Below, one piece after another: positions 34,614 to 46,177 of a stretch of 64,000 nucleotides of DNA. Location of the stretch: contig JAWZYV010012356.1 of the NCBI GenBank assembly GCA_038373885.1, forward strand, positions 1 to 64,000, written 5' to 3'. Both the position numbers and the translations under genes were made by a program. Positions within the stretch are counted from its first letter, which is position 1; the number at the start of each line of letters is the position of its first letter. Under the pieces are notes generated by a model, which did no database searches, was not told the origin of the DNA, and saw only the letters and a list, made by a program, of their open reading frames with translations. This stretch comes from Cheiracanthium punctorium (taxonomy: Eukaryota; Arthropoda; Arachnida; Araneae; Cheiracanthiidae).

Positions 34614-35350
34614 TACAGGGTGTCCGAAAAAGGTGGTAACGGGATTCAATTTTTTATCTATTAGAGATAAGTGGTCAGTGTAAATTGAAAAAATGTTCAA
34701 AATAAAGTCGGAAATAAGACTCCATTAAGAAAAAAAAAAAACTCGTTAATTTTCAAAAAGTTATACTTTTAAAATTTTTATACGACCACCGTACCACCAC
34801 CACTTCCCAGTTAGTAAAATCAATGTACCCCATACACTAAAAAGGTGACATACGAAAATTGAGAACTATATCTTAAAAAGTGTCAGAGACATGGAGATAA
34901 ATATAACGCTGACTTAAACCACTTTTCAATGGCTCACAAAGGGAAAAGAATCATTTCGAATGATCGCATTTCAGGGGTCGTACAGAAATCACGAAAGAAA
35001 ATCTTTTTTTTTTTTTTTCCCCACTCTAGGAATAAACGTTTACATACAAAATCATGTATAGTCCCCGATCTTCTTTCTTTAAAGATACCTCTGCGACTTC
35101 GTATGATGAAAGGCCCAAGCTTGGTGCATCACCTCATGAGTGTATGGGACACAATTTACTAACTGGGAATGCTTCTGTTCGAGGGTCGTATAAAAATTAA
35201 AAAAGTGTAACTTTTTGAAAATAAACGAGAGGAATTTTTGCTTAACGGAGTGTTAATTTCCGACCTTATTTTGAACATTTTTTCAATTTACAGTGCCCGC
35301 TTATCTCTAAAGAATTAAAGCTCGTTACCACCTTTTAGGGACACCCTGTA
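34614..35350. mobile_element. Long-arm foldback element, 737 bp, TA target
   Basis: The ends TACAGGGTGTCC and GGACACCCTGTA are flanked by TA (34,612-34,613, 35,351-35,352). The arms are alignable for about 240 bp or more each side (AAAAGGTGGTAACG, GAGATAAG, TGTAAATTGAAAAAATG, TTTTCAAAAAGTTA, CCCATACACT), so most of the unit can fold back on itself. No transposase. The TA target suggests Tc1/mariner-type mobilisation. Confidence 0.85.
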
Positions 35351-35918
35351 TAAAATCCAACTAGTAGATCGCATTTTGTGTAGGACTGTAAGAGATAGGC
35401 TCGAAATATCTTGTGTTGTCAACCTGGCTACAGGATCGTGATTAGTTTGTACCGTCCGTTGCAGAGTTGACTTCTTGCGGCTGCTATATTATTTATCAGA
35501 AACTTTACATAAAAAAAAATATCGAAATACTAAAATCATCCTTTCTCAGAGCTATACATATGCTCTTCATTATATTAATGCAAACTCTAAAACAAATTAA
35601 CTGCAAAAATGCAGGGATCGCGCTGTCTACTCAAATTTGTGGGTATCAAGGACTAGTAAAATTAATTATTATTTGTGATCTCTTATTGAATTTTTTGGGT
35701 CCTTTTATAATAACGATAGAAAATGGGGGAAACTTGTAAGCTTAATTGTAAGCTTTATGTATCACACGGACATAAAAGTGGATTATCAAGCACGCCTAAG
35801 GATTATAATTATACGTATTTTTTAAGAAGTAAAAGGTAAATTAATTATTTTAGATGCATGTAAGTATTTTTGATTTTAACGGCCTGATCGGATAAAATCA
35901 TATATGTATGCATAAAAA
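35351..35918. other. Spacer between two foldback copies
   Basis: A+T-rich; open frame 35,467-35,739 has no recognisable domain. Confidence 0.35.
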
Positions 35919-36613
35919 TACAGGTTGTCCCAAAAAAGGTGGTAACATGCTTTAATTCTTTATCTAAGAGATAAGTGACCAATGTAAGTTGAAAAAATGT
36001 TTAAAATAAGGTGGAAAAAAGATTACGCTACGAAAAAACTCCTCTCGTTAATTTTCAAAAAGTTAAATTTTTTAAAACTTGCATGCGACCCCCGTACAAA
36101 AAATATTATCAATTTGTAAAATGTTTCCCATACATTAATGAGGTGACATACAAAATTTGATAATTATATTCTTAAAAGTGTCAGAGATATGAAGATAAAT
36201 ATAGCGCTGACTTAAACAATTTTTAATGGCTGGGAGGGAAAATATTACGTCGGAATGATTGCACTTGAGGGGTCGTAGAGAAATTACGAAAGAAAATCTT
36301 TTTTCCACTCTGGCAATAAAGGCTTACATTCAAAATCATGTATAGCCTCCGATCATCTTTCTTTAAATATATCTCTGAGATTTTTATATAACCCCCGTTC
36401 AAAAACATTCCCAGTCAGTAAAATGTGCCCCATACACTAATGATGCAATGTGCAAACTTTGAGAACTATATCTTAGAAAGTGTCAGACATATGAAGATAA
36501 ATATATGTCGACTTAAACCACGTAGTCTTTTATTCCTACCTTATTTTGAGTATTTCTTCAATTTATACATCGGCCACTTAACTCTATTAGATAAAGAATT
36601 AAAATGTGTTACC
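35919..36613. mobile_element. Second copy of the long-arm foldback family
   Basis: Starts TACAGGTTGTCCC and follows the same block order as the 34,614 copy in the same orientation. Inside, the CCCGT-CAAAAA / CCCATACA / GTGTCAGA-ATATGAAGATAAATAT set occurs twice (near 36,090-36,215 and 36,390-36,515). The right end stops at GTTACC and runs into an (AT)n tract, losing its terminal repeat. Confidence 0.8.
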
Positions 36614-36638
36614 ATATATATATATATATATATATATA
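36614..36638. repeat. (AT)n microsatellite replacing the foldback's right end
   Basis: About 12 AT units starting exactly where the terminal repeat of the foldback copy should be. Confidence 0.85.
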
Positions 36639-37994
36639 AAATAGGAATGATTTGAAGATAAAAAAAAAACGCTGTTGTTTGACTTCTAAAGAATTTCTTT
36701 ATAAAAATAAATTAGTGCACACAGTGGCTGTGCTAAACACTGGGGAACATACGCAGATTTAAAAAATACGGAGCTTTAATAATTTTTGAACTTAGTATTT
36801 TTTACTTTTTTAATAAACTGATTTTGAAGTTAGTATTTTGAACTTTTTTAGTAAATTAATTTATCAGCTTTAAATAAGTTATAAGATCAGAAACAATAAT
36901 AAAATCTTATCCATATTCTGCGGCATCGCTACAGACTTGTGCTCTTACCCCAAAGGTACTTTATATAATGCAAAGATTTTGACTTGTAGTATATATTTCG
37001 ATATTAAAGACAACGACTATCCGTTTCGTCCGACTGCCAAGGTACCGGTTTCATCCGACTGCCTCATAAAAAAAAAAAAGGTAACATATTTGGAACATGA
37101 TGCAGAACCTGAAAACCTGATTTAATTATCTAAAATTATATCTAAAACAGGTGTTATCAGGCATTGGACTTACCAAACATTAAATATTTAAGTAATTAAA
37201 AATCCCAGAGTAAAATAAATGGAGTAAAAAACAAAACTTTTCTTATTGAATTTTTTGAAACATTGATGTCGACAAACAAAAAAAGAATTACATTGTTTCT
37301 CATTTGACTCTAAATAAGAGGGAAACTGTCTGCAGCTAGTCCATGTGCTTTTTGACTGATTGCAATAGTAATTTAGTTAAAACTTTTGATTTCCTGTTTC
37401 AGTCCGCCAGCACGAGTTTGGCCAAATTTCCAATATATATATAAACCAAACCAACCAAATTGTATATAAAATTTTAAATGAAAAGTGTAGTTCTTATAGT
37501 TTTTGCTGTCGGAAATTTCTTATCATGAAATTGAATATTTTAAATTAATAATTTTCTACTAGTTTTGCAGTGTGTATATAAGTCTCTAAATTAGAATTGA
37601 ATTGTGTGCATAAAGAACAGGAGGAAACAAGATTTAATTTTTTTAAAAAAAATCTTAAAACTCTTTTAGTTATTGCGGTATTGTGTGTGTCTGTGTGAAT
37701 ATCATTCACATCAGTTCAATAATTTAATATTAATCTTAATGAAAATAATTCTTATACATAGCAAAAATTTCATAAAACTTTAAAGAAATAAATTAATCAA
37801 GATATTTAAAACACTTTTTTTTAAAACTTGCTGTTCTGCTAAATGTTTGCTTTTTGCAAGAATGCTCTCTATGCAGTGAAGAATGTTTTACAGGTCTTCA
37901 CAAGAATTTCTCTCGTACTCTCAATACATTCCGTAATCCAGTCTTTCATCAGATAAGGTTAAAAATATATCCTGTCTTTTCGGGCTCTCTTTCC

Positions 37995-38031
37995 ATTATT
38001 ATTATTATTATTATTATTATTTTTTTTTTTT
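37995..38031. repeat. (ATT)n microsatellite followed by T run
   Basis: Eight to nine ATT units then about 11 T. Confidence 0.9.
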
Positions 38032-38526
38032 ACCAACAGCAGAAGCTCATGTTATTTTACAGGTCTTGTTTCCTATCTCTGATTGCAATGATTTCTGCTA
38101 AATGCACATGTATTCAATCTCAGAGGATTAGACTCAGAACCTTGCCTGCATCTGATATTCATTCTCGGATGTTACTTTTCGATATTGCAGTGGACGAGAT
38201 CAAGGCTAAATTGTAGTTTGTACCTTCTCTCTTGTTGCAATAGACGACATTTAAGTTCCATACAGGAATGTAAAAAGAGTGAACAAAAATCTTTTTATAA
38301 TATCCACTATCTCGTTTTTTAGGATCTCAAAAATTTTCGAATTTTGATCCAAGCGTCGTAATTTCCCGTAGTATTATTATATGCGTTCCATACTGATTTC
38401 TGGTTTTTCTTTCATTTCTGAGAGACTCGAACTTGTTTCATTTCAATATTATGAATTGTAAAAGCTAATTGATTATTTTCTTTTATCCATCCACTTCTTC
38501 ACAGTAATTTTCTCTTTTCTGTCTCT

Positions 38527-38527
38527 A

Positions 38528-38562
<35 letters not shown>
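38527..38562. repeat. (AAT)n microsatellite
   Basis: About 11 AAT units. Confidence 0.9.
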
Positions 38563-38564
<2 letters not shown>

Positions 38565-40494
38565 TAAAAATAAATCGGATTTTCTCTTTTAGTAGAAACT
38601 TTGACTTTCAGTTTATTGTTCTATTTGGAGGAAAGAACGCATATATATATTTAAAATTTACAGTGCAGTATTTTTCGTCTTTTTACGACCCTTTTGATAT
38701 CACTGTGAAGTAATATTTATTGTGATAAATCCGCCAACAGAATTCCTTTTATCATCAAGATAAACACATAAAAGTTTTATTGCTGGTGGTAATAAAATGT
38801 TCTATTATTTATTCGTAAATTTCTATTTTTTTACAAAAGCTTTTATCATTTAGCTGAATAAATTATGCTAGCTTAAAATATTTTATGTTTTGGTTTACAT
38901 ACATATTATGCAAATATATATATATATATATTAAAATATGTTTTCACAATGCAGAAATGGCATATAGAATCAAACCAAGCATCCATATTTTGTATAGTTT
39001 ATGGTTCATTGTTTTACGATCTTCATACTGTTTGGCCCTCTGAATCTGCTGATATATATATAGTAAAAAGGCTTAACTTACGAATCAATGTAGCATCCAC
39101 TTATATATATATTCCTACGGGGTATGTTATTTTTGCAGTAATATTCTTTGTGTTTTACTTATTAACTATATATAAATTATCTATACATGTAAATGTATTT
39201 ATGTTAGAATCAAAATTATATGTTTTTTTTTTCTTTTTTTTTCCGAAAATGTACCTCCAAGTAGGAAAGTTTTAACAAAACTAAAATAATGCCTCTTGAG
39301 CCAGTACAAACTAATTAAATAATCGATTTATCTCATATTGACTCTACTACTTCTTATTTTCTTTATTTACATATCTATATGTATATATGAGTATTGAACA
39401 AGTGATTGTCAGACAATTTTAAGTCTTTTGTCCCCAAATAAGTCAATTGTTAATATTTAATTACTAAAACAATATATACATATCATGCTACCATGTAAAT
39501 ATAAAGTTCAATTTCACCGCATTGCATTTTTTAGAAATGAATAAATACCACTGACTCCATTTTTTAAACAAAGAACCATAGCTTATCTATCGTAAAATAC
39601 AACGGATGTATTTGATATCACAAAATATTTTTTATAAAGACGTAAAGAAAAACTTGGAAGTATGCATAAAGGCGCGTTTCCACTTGTGTCGTTAATGCCC
39701 CAAATGCCGTTAATGCCCCGAAAGTCGTAACGCTAGAATTCCGTTTCCACTAGCTTCAGTTATCTCCTTTAAGAACCGTACGTTCCTCCAATGGCTATTA
39801 GCGATTTCGCGCATGCGTGTTTAAACTTTTATCTGTTTCCCGTTTTTCTTTTAAATATATCCCCATTTGTTATTTTTAAATACAGAAGAATTTCTTAAAT
39901 TTGGAATTCCAATTTACGAAATTAGACCTTAAAATAACAATAAATCAGTATTCAAAAGAAAATGTTTGAGATTTTATTAAAAATGTTTAAAAGAATAGCA
40001 TCTTTCTAATGAGCAATTTCTCAGTAAATATATTTTATTTTTAATACATTTTTCTATTTTAAAAAAATGTAAGTCTTTTTTTTTTAAACGTTACCTGATT
40101 ACAACGATTTTTTTTAATAATACTGCAGGATTTTTTATAATCTGGAAATTTGTGTTACGCAGAATCGGTAAGTCCCGTCGACTTTGAATTTGAAAAATTC
40201 TACTGCATTTATTTAAGGGACTGTTTTAGTTAGCACATATTATACTAATTTTAGGAGGCTTAAAAAAAACCTGGGTGTCAGTATTTTAAAGTCTCTAATT
40301 TATGGGAATCATTAAGTTAATTGAGCTGTTTTGATAGATTTAAAAGGTAGCCACATTTTCGATAAATTTAAGTACTGCATGCTGTCTTTCACCAAATAAG
40401 TAATTAACAGAAAGCATATAACTATTTCTGAAAAGGTTGTATTGTATTTTGTTATTATAAACCTACACGAGGAGTATTTCGTATTGCCTATCGA

Positions 40495-40690
40495 AAGGGG
40501 GAGTGTCTTGTGCGAGTGACTTTCTTAGTGCTTCTGATGCGTATTTACGTTACATCGTGAGAAAAACCGTCCAAAACTCCGAATTTTTAGATAATCAGCC
40601 GTCCGGTAGATCAGAACCCTGGACTTTTATACTTCAGTTATCTACCATCTTCAGCATCTTATCAACTCGGCTCGGATTGGCACAACATCT
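40495..40690 (-). mobile_element. Diverged tRNA-derived SINE, same family as 23.2 kb
   Basis: On the - strand the order GAAGATGGTAGAT, AGTCCAGGGTTCTGATC, GATGTAACGTAAATACGC and CTAAGAAAGTC matches the 23,174 copy, with much more divergence. Ends approximate. Confidence 0.65.
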
Positions 40691-41350
40691 TGTTTTAGAT
40701 GCCATCTCCGGCCTTTAAATGTCTAATACAAAATATAGTGCACGAATAAATTTAGATTTATTAATCAAATTTCTATTTGAAAAGTATTGAACAAAATTTT
40801 TAATCTGGTATTTAAAGAAATACAAAATAAAAATGAGAAAACCTATGATTTGGAAAAAATATTGGTCTTAAAATTAAAATTCAATAATTACAATAAATTT
40901 TATTTATACATGAAGAGTAAAAGAATTGTCATTAAAACCAGTTAGTATGTAAAACTACTATTTTTTTTCCCTTTGAATACTAAGTAATAACTATTATTAA
41001 TTAATTATGTGAGCTTTCTGAAGAGAAAAAAATTCATTGAAATATTAATTACATATATATGGAATTTTTCAAATACAGTCAATAATATTAGAATAATAAA
41101 GACTTAATTTTAATTAGAAATAGATGTCAAAATGCTAGAGATCATCAGAATATCACATGAAATACTTAAAAAAAAAGTTAGGAAGGAGCTTTACAAAAAA
41201 TACTGAAATTAACTATTTTTTAATTCAAAGTCATAACTATTTTTAATTATTAATTATCGCAAAATATATTATCGAAAAAATTAGTAAAGTATATAATAAT
41301 GTGTTATTTTTTTAAAAACTGAAATAAAACAAAAACGATAGTAAAAGCCC

Positions 41351-41440
41351 AAAAGAACGGCAGCTGGAATCGAACCCAGGACGCCCAGACAAGAGTCACG
41401 AGCGATACCTTCTAACCACGCAGGGTACAACCTGTCTTAT
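41351..41440 (-). mobile_element. tRNA-like SINE head or tRNA pseudogene
   Basis: On the - strand a B box GGTTCGATTCC (41,377-41,367) is perfect, and an A-box-like GTGGTTAGAAGGTA (41,419-41,406) lies at tRNA spacing. I could not draw a clean acceptor stem, and it lies inside a repetitive element, so a SINE head is preferred over a tRNA gene. Confidence 0.6.
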
Positions 41441-42024
41441 GTTATTAGTTTAAGTTGTACAAATCTTGTCACATATCTCCGTGACACTGAGAGCCAAAAG
41501 CAAAAAGAAATAGAAATATTATTAAAAGAGTGACTGATTAAAACATAATGGATAAAAATACTCAAAGGGAAGGGTGGCAGAGTTATTATTATGTGTGCAT
41601 GAAATCATGGAGAGAGAAATTGAGCGCCAAGTCTTTTTTTTTTTCCTTAGATTTTTTAGGTCAATTGATTGCATGAATTTTGTCCAGAGCAGATTTATAA
41701 CAATTTGGAATACTGTGCTGAAAATTGGTGATTAATTGAACCAAAAATAAAAAATTAAAAAAATTAAGAGCCTACTTATCCTTAAAAAATATGTAACTCT
41801 CGTACTCTCACTTTGGCGACCGCGCCATATTGGAATCCTTTCCTCGAGAGAGCGTGGAACCAGCCAATGGGGTGACGAGATTCTTACGACTTTAGAGGTT
41901 GGAAATGAAACGTTTTTATTCCCATAAAAACCGACCGTAGAGGAGAAAAAGACAGCTTGGGGTCGAGTTTTTAGCGGCGGTACACGATTTGGGGAAAATT
42001 ACGACCTAGTAGAAACGCGGCTTT

Positions 42025-42245
42025 CGTATAACGATAGGGTTGATCGTTTGTCACAGGCGCGGGGGGAAAAGGAATTCAAGCGAAACTTCTTAAAAGCTCT
42101 ATCAAAAAGCTATTTATATAATTAATTTTTTCTCAATTTAAACAAAAGCGAAGTACCCAAATTAAAAAAAAATTGAATAAATTCTGATCTCAAGCAGCTC
42201 GAGTTCTCTGAATGTCTATTAAAAATCAGAGAATGTTCAGTAATT
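42025..42245. other. Short spacer
   Basis: A+T-rich, nothing recognised. Confidence 0.35.
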
Positions 42246-42724
42246 AAATAAATAAAACTTTGTGTAGTAACACACATAAAAAAGTACTTATACCACTGGA
42301 CAATCGTTTCGGCCGAAAAAATATACAGCCTTCTTCAGCAGTCAACACATGGCATGGTAAAATATCCGTCACGGCAAATTGGTGCTGAAAAGTTAAAAAA
42401 AAAAAAAAAAGCGAACAGCAAGTTGCCAATCGGAAAAAAAAGCAAGAAGCCGGAGGAGGGGGAAAAAAGGAAGAAAAAGGGAGGGTAGATAAAAATAAAA
42501 ATAAAATAAAATATAGAAAAAAACCAAACAAAACATGTACAAAATAAGAACACACAAAAACAATAGAAAACAGAACAACAAAAGAACAATAACAAAAACA
42601 TAAACAAACACAGAAATAATATATATACAGGACAATACCTGTATATAATTGCTGTTTTTTAAACTCGTCCAGTCCGATAAGTACCTTTTCATGTGTGTTA
42701 TTATGCAAAGTTTTATTTATCTTA
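42246..42724 (-). mobile_element. Hammerhead-bearing retroelement-like repeat, copy A
   Basis: About 480 bp bounded by inverted tails: AAATAAATAAAACTTTGTG with ACACACAT on the left (about 42,246-42,290), and AAGTACCTTTTCATGTGTG with AAAGTTTTATTTATC on the right (42,676-42,722). The right inverted copy begins GTCCAGTCCGATAAG, that is, at the predicted ribozyme cleavage site of the motif. The purine-rich body shares GTTGCCA, ACAGAACAACAAAAGAAC and TACAGGACA blocks with the 12.8 kb copy. Overlapping - strand frames here (42,244-42,735) are low-complexity shadows, not genes. Confidence 0.65.
42295..42342 (-). ncRNA. Hammerhead-ribozyme-like motif, copy A
   Basis: On the - strand: stem I ACUG (42,342-42,339), CUGAAGA (42,338-42,332), an extra A, stem II GGCU (42,330-42,327) pairing with GGCC (42,314-42,311), GAAAC (42,310-42,306), loop GAUU, GUC (42,301-42,299), then stem I partner CAGU (42,298-42,295). 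Cleavage is predicted after 42,299. All core positions are present apart from the extra A between the core and stem II. Compared with copy B, stem II pair 2 changes from G-C to A-U and pair 4 from U-G to C-G, which supports pairing. Confidence 0.65.
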
Positions 42725-44440
42725 TCTTTTAACACCAGTTTCTTTTTTAATGTTTTTTGTAAGTTCAGTAATGTTTTCTGAATGTTAATAGTTGTTCAGA
42801 AAACATTATTCTGCTGCCTGAAGATTCCCTTCTCCTGCTTTCATCTTACCATTTAATCCTAGTTATATAAAACAAAGTTCCCATAGGGCTATTTTAAAGA
42901 GGAAAGGGACAATATGGCGAAACTGTGAAAAGTAGGGAGTTTTGACACTTTCTAACAATGTTGAAAATGTTCACGATTTCGGTTGTCTATGTGTCCGTCC
43001 GTACTCAAACTGTCTTAAATATGTATGATTTCTATGTACTGCGTCATATACTCTATTGAAAATTGCATATGTCGCACTTGAACCTTTTACAGGATCACCC
43101 AAAAGAATTCCAACACATTACGCTCTGTGGTAGTTTAGAGAATTTCATTCATTTTAAGCATAACGCAAAAGACGTCTATGAAAGCTTATACTCTTCATTT
43201 AAAAAATGGAAATAAGATTTCCGAAATCTCGCCAGTTTTTTCAACGTCAAGCTTTTTCAAAATCTCGCCAGATTCGATTGCAATACATCGCCAATTTCGG
43301 CGCAAAGAGATTATTGTGTTGGAAAGTGTTTTATAATCGTTGCGTTTGGCATAATTTATTTTTCTTCCTTCATCTTGCGTTTACTCTTTTCAGTTGGCTT
43401 TCCACCAAGTTTGTTCTTTCTCACTTAAATCATTCTTTATTTAGGATAATGAAAGTGAGTATGTGTTATGATATATTTTGACTTTTTGACATTTGTTAAA
43501 TAAAAGTAAATACTGTGATGGACGAGAAAAAAACTTTTTACGGAAGATAAATTGTGAAAATGTTATTTCTGCCAACAATCTATTTGGTTCCACAGTGAAC
43601 TTCATTAGCTGGAAATCGAACCAGTTTTAATTATCAGAATGTAAACGCAAAATAACTGTACTCATACTTTCTAAAAATAACGCTCTTCAATTTTTTTCTC
43701 CCTTTTTCAGGATTTATTACTTGTGCAAAAAATTATCTTTTTATTAATTGCATTTCGAAAAAGAAAAACATTAAATCGAAATTACTTTGAATTTTGCAAT
43801 GATTTTGTAAAGTTCTTAAAAGATGGTTGAGCAATAGATAGATCAGTTGCCTCACTTAATTATTTAGACAGTAAATTAGTCAGGGTTGGGCCATGGGGGC
43901 TTCGGCCCCTCCCGAAATTTGGATTACCGTTAAATGGATGACAATAATCTAATAATTTTGAGAAAATTCTACTTTTTCAACCTTTGAGGCCTCCCCGAAA
44001 TTTTTTTCTGTCGCAGATAGAACAAATAAATTTCTTAGGCCACATTTATGTAATTCCTATTTTGCAGGTAAATAAGAAATCTTGGGACGGAGAACAAGCT
44101 CTACTAATTAATCACATATAAAGTAAATTTTCGTTTATCCACTTCTTCCGGTATAGAAATTTTTATTACTGCCCAGCTTACAAAAATTTGCCGTTTGAAG
44201 GAATGATCAGTTACCTTTTAACTGTCCTTCCTGGAACGCTAAAGCAGTATTTTAATTACAATATTTATTTAATAGAAAATGCATTTTTTATTATGGTGGT
44301 ACTGTTGAAAAACAAGGAGCCAAGAAATTATGGGGGAGTAAACATAAAGGCGGGTGTCCAGCAAATAAGACCCTCATTTTAATTTTATAAATCTTAAAAA
44401 CATAGATCAATAAAAGGGTGCAGCAAGCAGTAGGTTCGAA
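42725..44440. other. Intergenic; dispersed repeat near 43.0 kb
   Basis: Positions about 42,990-43,140 resemble about 50,880-51,060 in block order (CTATTGAAAAT, CAAAAG-TTCCAA-ACATTA, GCTCTGTGG). From about 43,885 a stretch with GGCTTCGGCCCCTCCCGAAAT looks repetitive. No gene is credited; the frame 43,206-43,481 has no recognisable domain. Confidence 0.4.
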
Positions 44441-44530
44441 ATAAATAAAAACTTTGTTTAAAAGCACACATGAAAAGGTACTTATCAATTGGGACGCACG
44501 TTTCGGTTGAAAAATTCTTCAGCCGTCTGC
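44441..44530 (-). mobile_element. Third, truncated member of the hammerhead-bearing family, copy C
   Basis: AAATAAATAAAAACTTTGTT, AGCACACAT and GGTACTTATCA repeat the family tail. On the - strand CUGAAGA (44,522-44,516), GAAAC (44,504-44,500), loop GUGC and GUC (44,495-44,493) are kept, but the 5' half of stem II is missing and stem I has two pairs. This copy is very unlikely to cleave. The body and mirrored tail are absent. Confidence 0.6.
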
Positions 44531-45008
44531 ACCCAGTCTCGCAGAATGAGAGCGAATCAATTTAACTTGGATCCGGTGGTGGTTTAAACTCCCTTTTTGA
44601 CAAGTTTATAGGCTATGTACGCAAGAGGAGGCTCCCCTTTCCCCAGGTTTGGAACCATCACAGGTTCAACCTGTGTTCCACGGTGGGTTAAACTTTTGAA
44701 CAACCCTTTATATGCTCTTATGCACTCAATTGCCTGAATTTGTTTTGAAGTGCAAAGGGCTTCATATTTTTGCCTTATTCCAAGATGAGTGGTGTTCATT
44801 GTTTACGAAACAATTCCTCCCCCCCAATTTTATATATCTATTTAATATTTTGATAATATAAATTGTTAGACTTGCAGAATAGATGAAATTTTCAACAGAT
44901 GAAAACAGATTTTTAGTTTCAAGGAGTCAACGGAACCGCGACTGACCACTCACTTGAATAGAGCCACGAATTCCCGCAGAAGTTCCTATGTGCGAGACAT
45001 TGAATATA
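44531..45008. other. Intergenic, no gene recognised
   Basis: The - strand frame 44,584-44,799 has no recognisable domain. Confidence 0.35.
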
Positions 45009-45466
45009 TACAGGGTGGTCATAATTAAACTTCCCTTATAAATAGGGTTCTACAGCTAAAACGGGTGCACGGATTGTATCCAAATTTGGTATATAGACAA
45101 TACAGCAGATGCGCTCAAGAAATTTCGAAAAAAAAAAAATTAGTTCGAACCATGTCCACCAGGTAGCGCTTTGTATGAAAAACAGCAAATTTAACAACGA
45201 AAATGGCTAATTCGATTTATACAGACAATTTCAACATTTATTCAATAGTTTTTTAGCCTTATTTGACTTATTTGGACCATTTTAAAGCTGATTTCATCAT
45301 GCAAAGCACCACCTAGTGGACATTTTTCTAACTAATATTTTTAAAGAAACTTCTTGAGAGCAAGCATCTCGTACACAGTCCGCATGCCAAATTTGGTGAC
45401 AATCGGCTTACCCGTTTCAGCTGTGGAATGCTGTTTATAGGGAACTTTATTTATAACCACCCTGTA
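45009..45466. mobile_element. Foldback element with TACAGGGTGG ends, 458 bp
   Basis: TACAGGGTGGTCATAATTAA and the reverse complement of the right end, TACAGGGTGGTTATAAATAA, with TA flanks (45,007-45,008, 45,467-45,468). The arms align for about 190 bp (CAGCT-AAACGGGT, CCAAATTTGG, CTCAAGAA-TTTC, ATGTCCAC-AGGT). It shares TACAGGGTG ends with the 34.6 kb foldbacks but not the internal sequence, so it is a separate family. Confidence 0.85.
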
Positions 45467-45468
45467 TA

Positions 45469-45929
45469 ACAGATACCCTTCGTACAGCGGGGTCTATTGT
45501 CACTATCCTTATGCATCTGAAATCATTTGAAAACATGCAACTTTTGAACAGCTTTTTAAAGAATTTAACTGCACGTAGAGACTCGGAAAAATTTAGAATG
45601 TATCTTTACGTGTTGTACTGTGAATTTTTACAAACAATGATCCTATAGGAATTACGAAACATTCACGAAGAAATGCTAAACGGATAACTCCTAGGCCCAT
45701 TTTTGAAGGAAATTTTCAAAAATGGGCATAGGAAGTTTCATGAGACATAAAAGCTTTACTGTTAGTTTTGGAGTTTTGGTCCATAGTGCATCGGGTGAAG
45801 AATTATGATTAATTTTCTCGAGTGTTTAATATTATTGGCTCGTTTCCAAGCTGTTCAAAAGTCTTGATAGCTCTTCAGGTTGAACACCTTTAAGGCCTTC
45901 TGTCTTGTTTTTTTATGGATTATAGGGGC
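45469..45929. other. Intergenic, nothing recognised
   Basis: A+T-rich spacer. Confidence 0.35.
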
Positions 45930-46177
45930 TTTGGCACCTTTGCTTTATAGCATTTTGTACCCACCCCAAATCCAGATTCGAGCGATAGCGGCAGTACCTG
46001 CCAAGTGTGTTCATTTCTACCCCAGACTCCCGAACAGTTCATTTTTACCTCATTCAGGAGCCGATAGATGGCTGCACTACCGATCGTTAGGCGGTCTTTG
46101 GTTAGTCCCATGATCGAACTCGCAACCTTTCGGCTGCGAGACCGACGCCTCTCCCTATTGGGCTACCGCGGCCCCTT
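45930..46177 (-). mobile_element. tRNA-derived SINE, third family
   Basis: On the - strand from about 46,177: GGGGCCGCGGTAGCCCAATA, then TCGG/CCGA forming an anticodon-arm-like stem, then GTTGCGAGTTCGATC as the T-arm/B box. A unique body (CTAACGATCGGTAGTGC and onward) follows to about 45,930. The head is clearly tRNA-like, but the anticodon loop is 8 bases and the acceptor stem does not close, so it is a SINE and not a tRNA gene. The 3' end is approximate. Confidence 0.7.

Larger units (their letters stand above)
36639..39667. other. Intergenic, no gene recognised
   Basis: A+T-rich DNA with the two trinucleotide microsatellites listed separately and (TA)n tracts near 38,917-38,931. The open frames 37,854-38,216 and 38,949-39,275 run through these repeats and are not credited. 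Confidence 0.4.
39668..42024. mobile_element. Possible 2.36 kb inverted-repeat element with GCGTTTCCACT ends
   Basis: AAAGGCGCGTTTCCACTTG on the left matches the reverse complement of the right end, AAAGCCGCGTTTCTACTAG. Both end regions are richer in CpG than the interior. No target duplication could be matched and no transposase is visible, so the pairing rests on the terminal repeats alone. Ends of this GTTTCCACT type occur in PIF/Harbinger-like and related elements. Two SINEs lie inside. Confidence 0.5.

Noticed and set aside
41351..41440. Candidate tRNA gene on the - strand
   Set aside because: The B box is perfect, but no closed acceptor stem was found, and it sits within repetitive DNA; kept as a SINE head.
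46098..46177. Candidate tRNA gene on the - strand
   Set aside because: Eight-base anticodon loop, no closing acceptor stem, and a conserved-looking non-tRNA body behind it; kept as a SINE.
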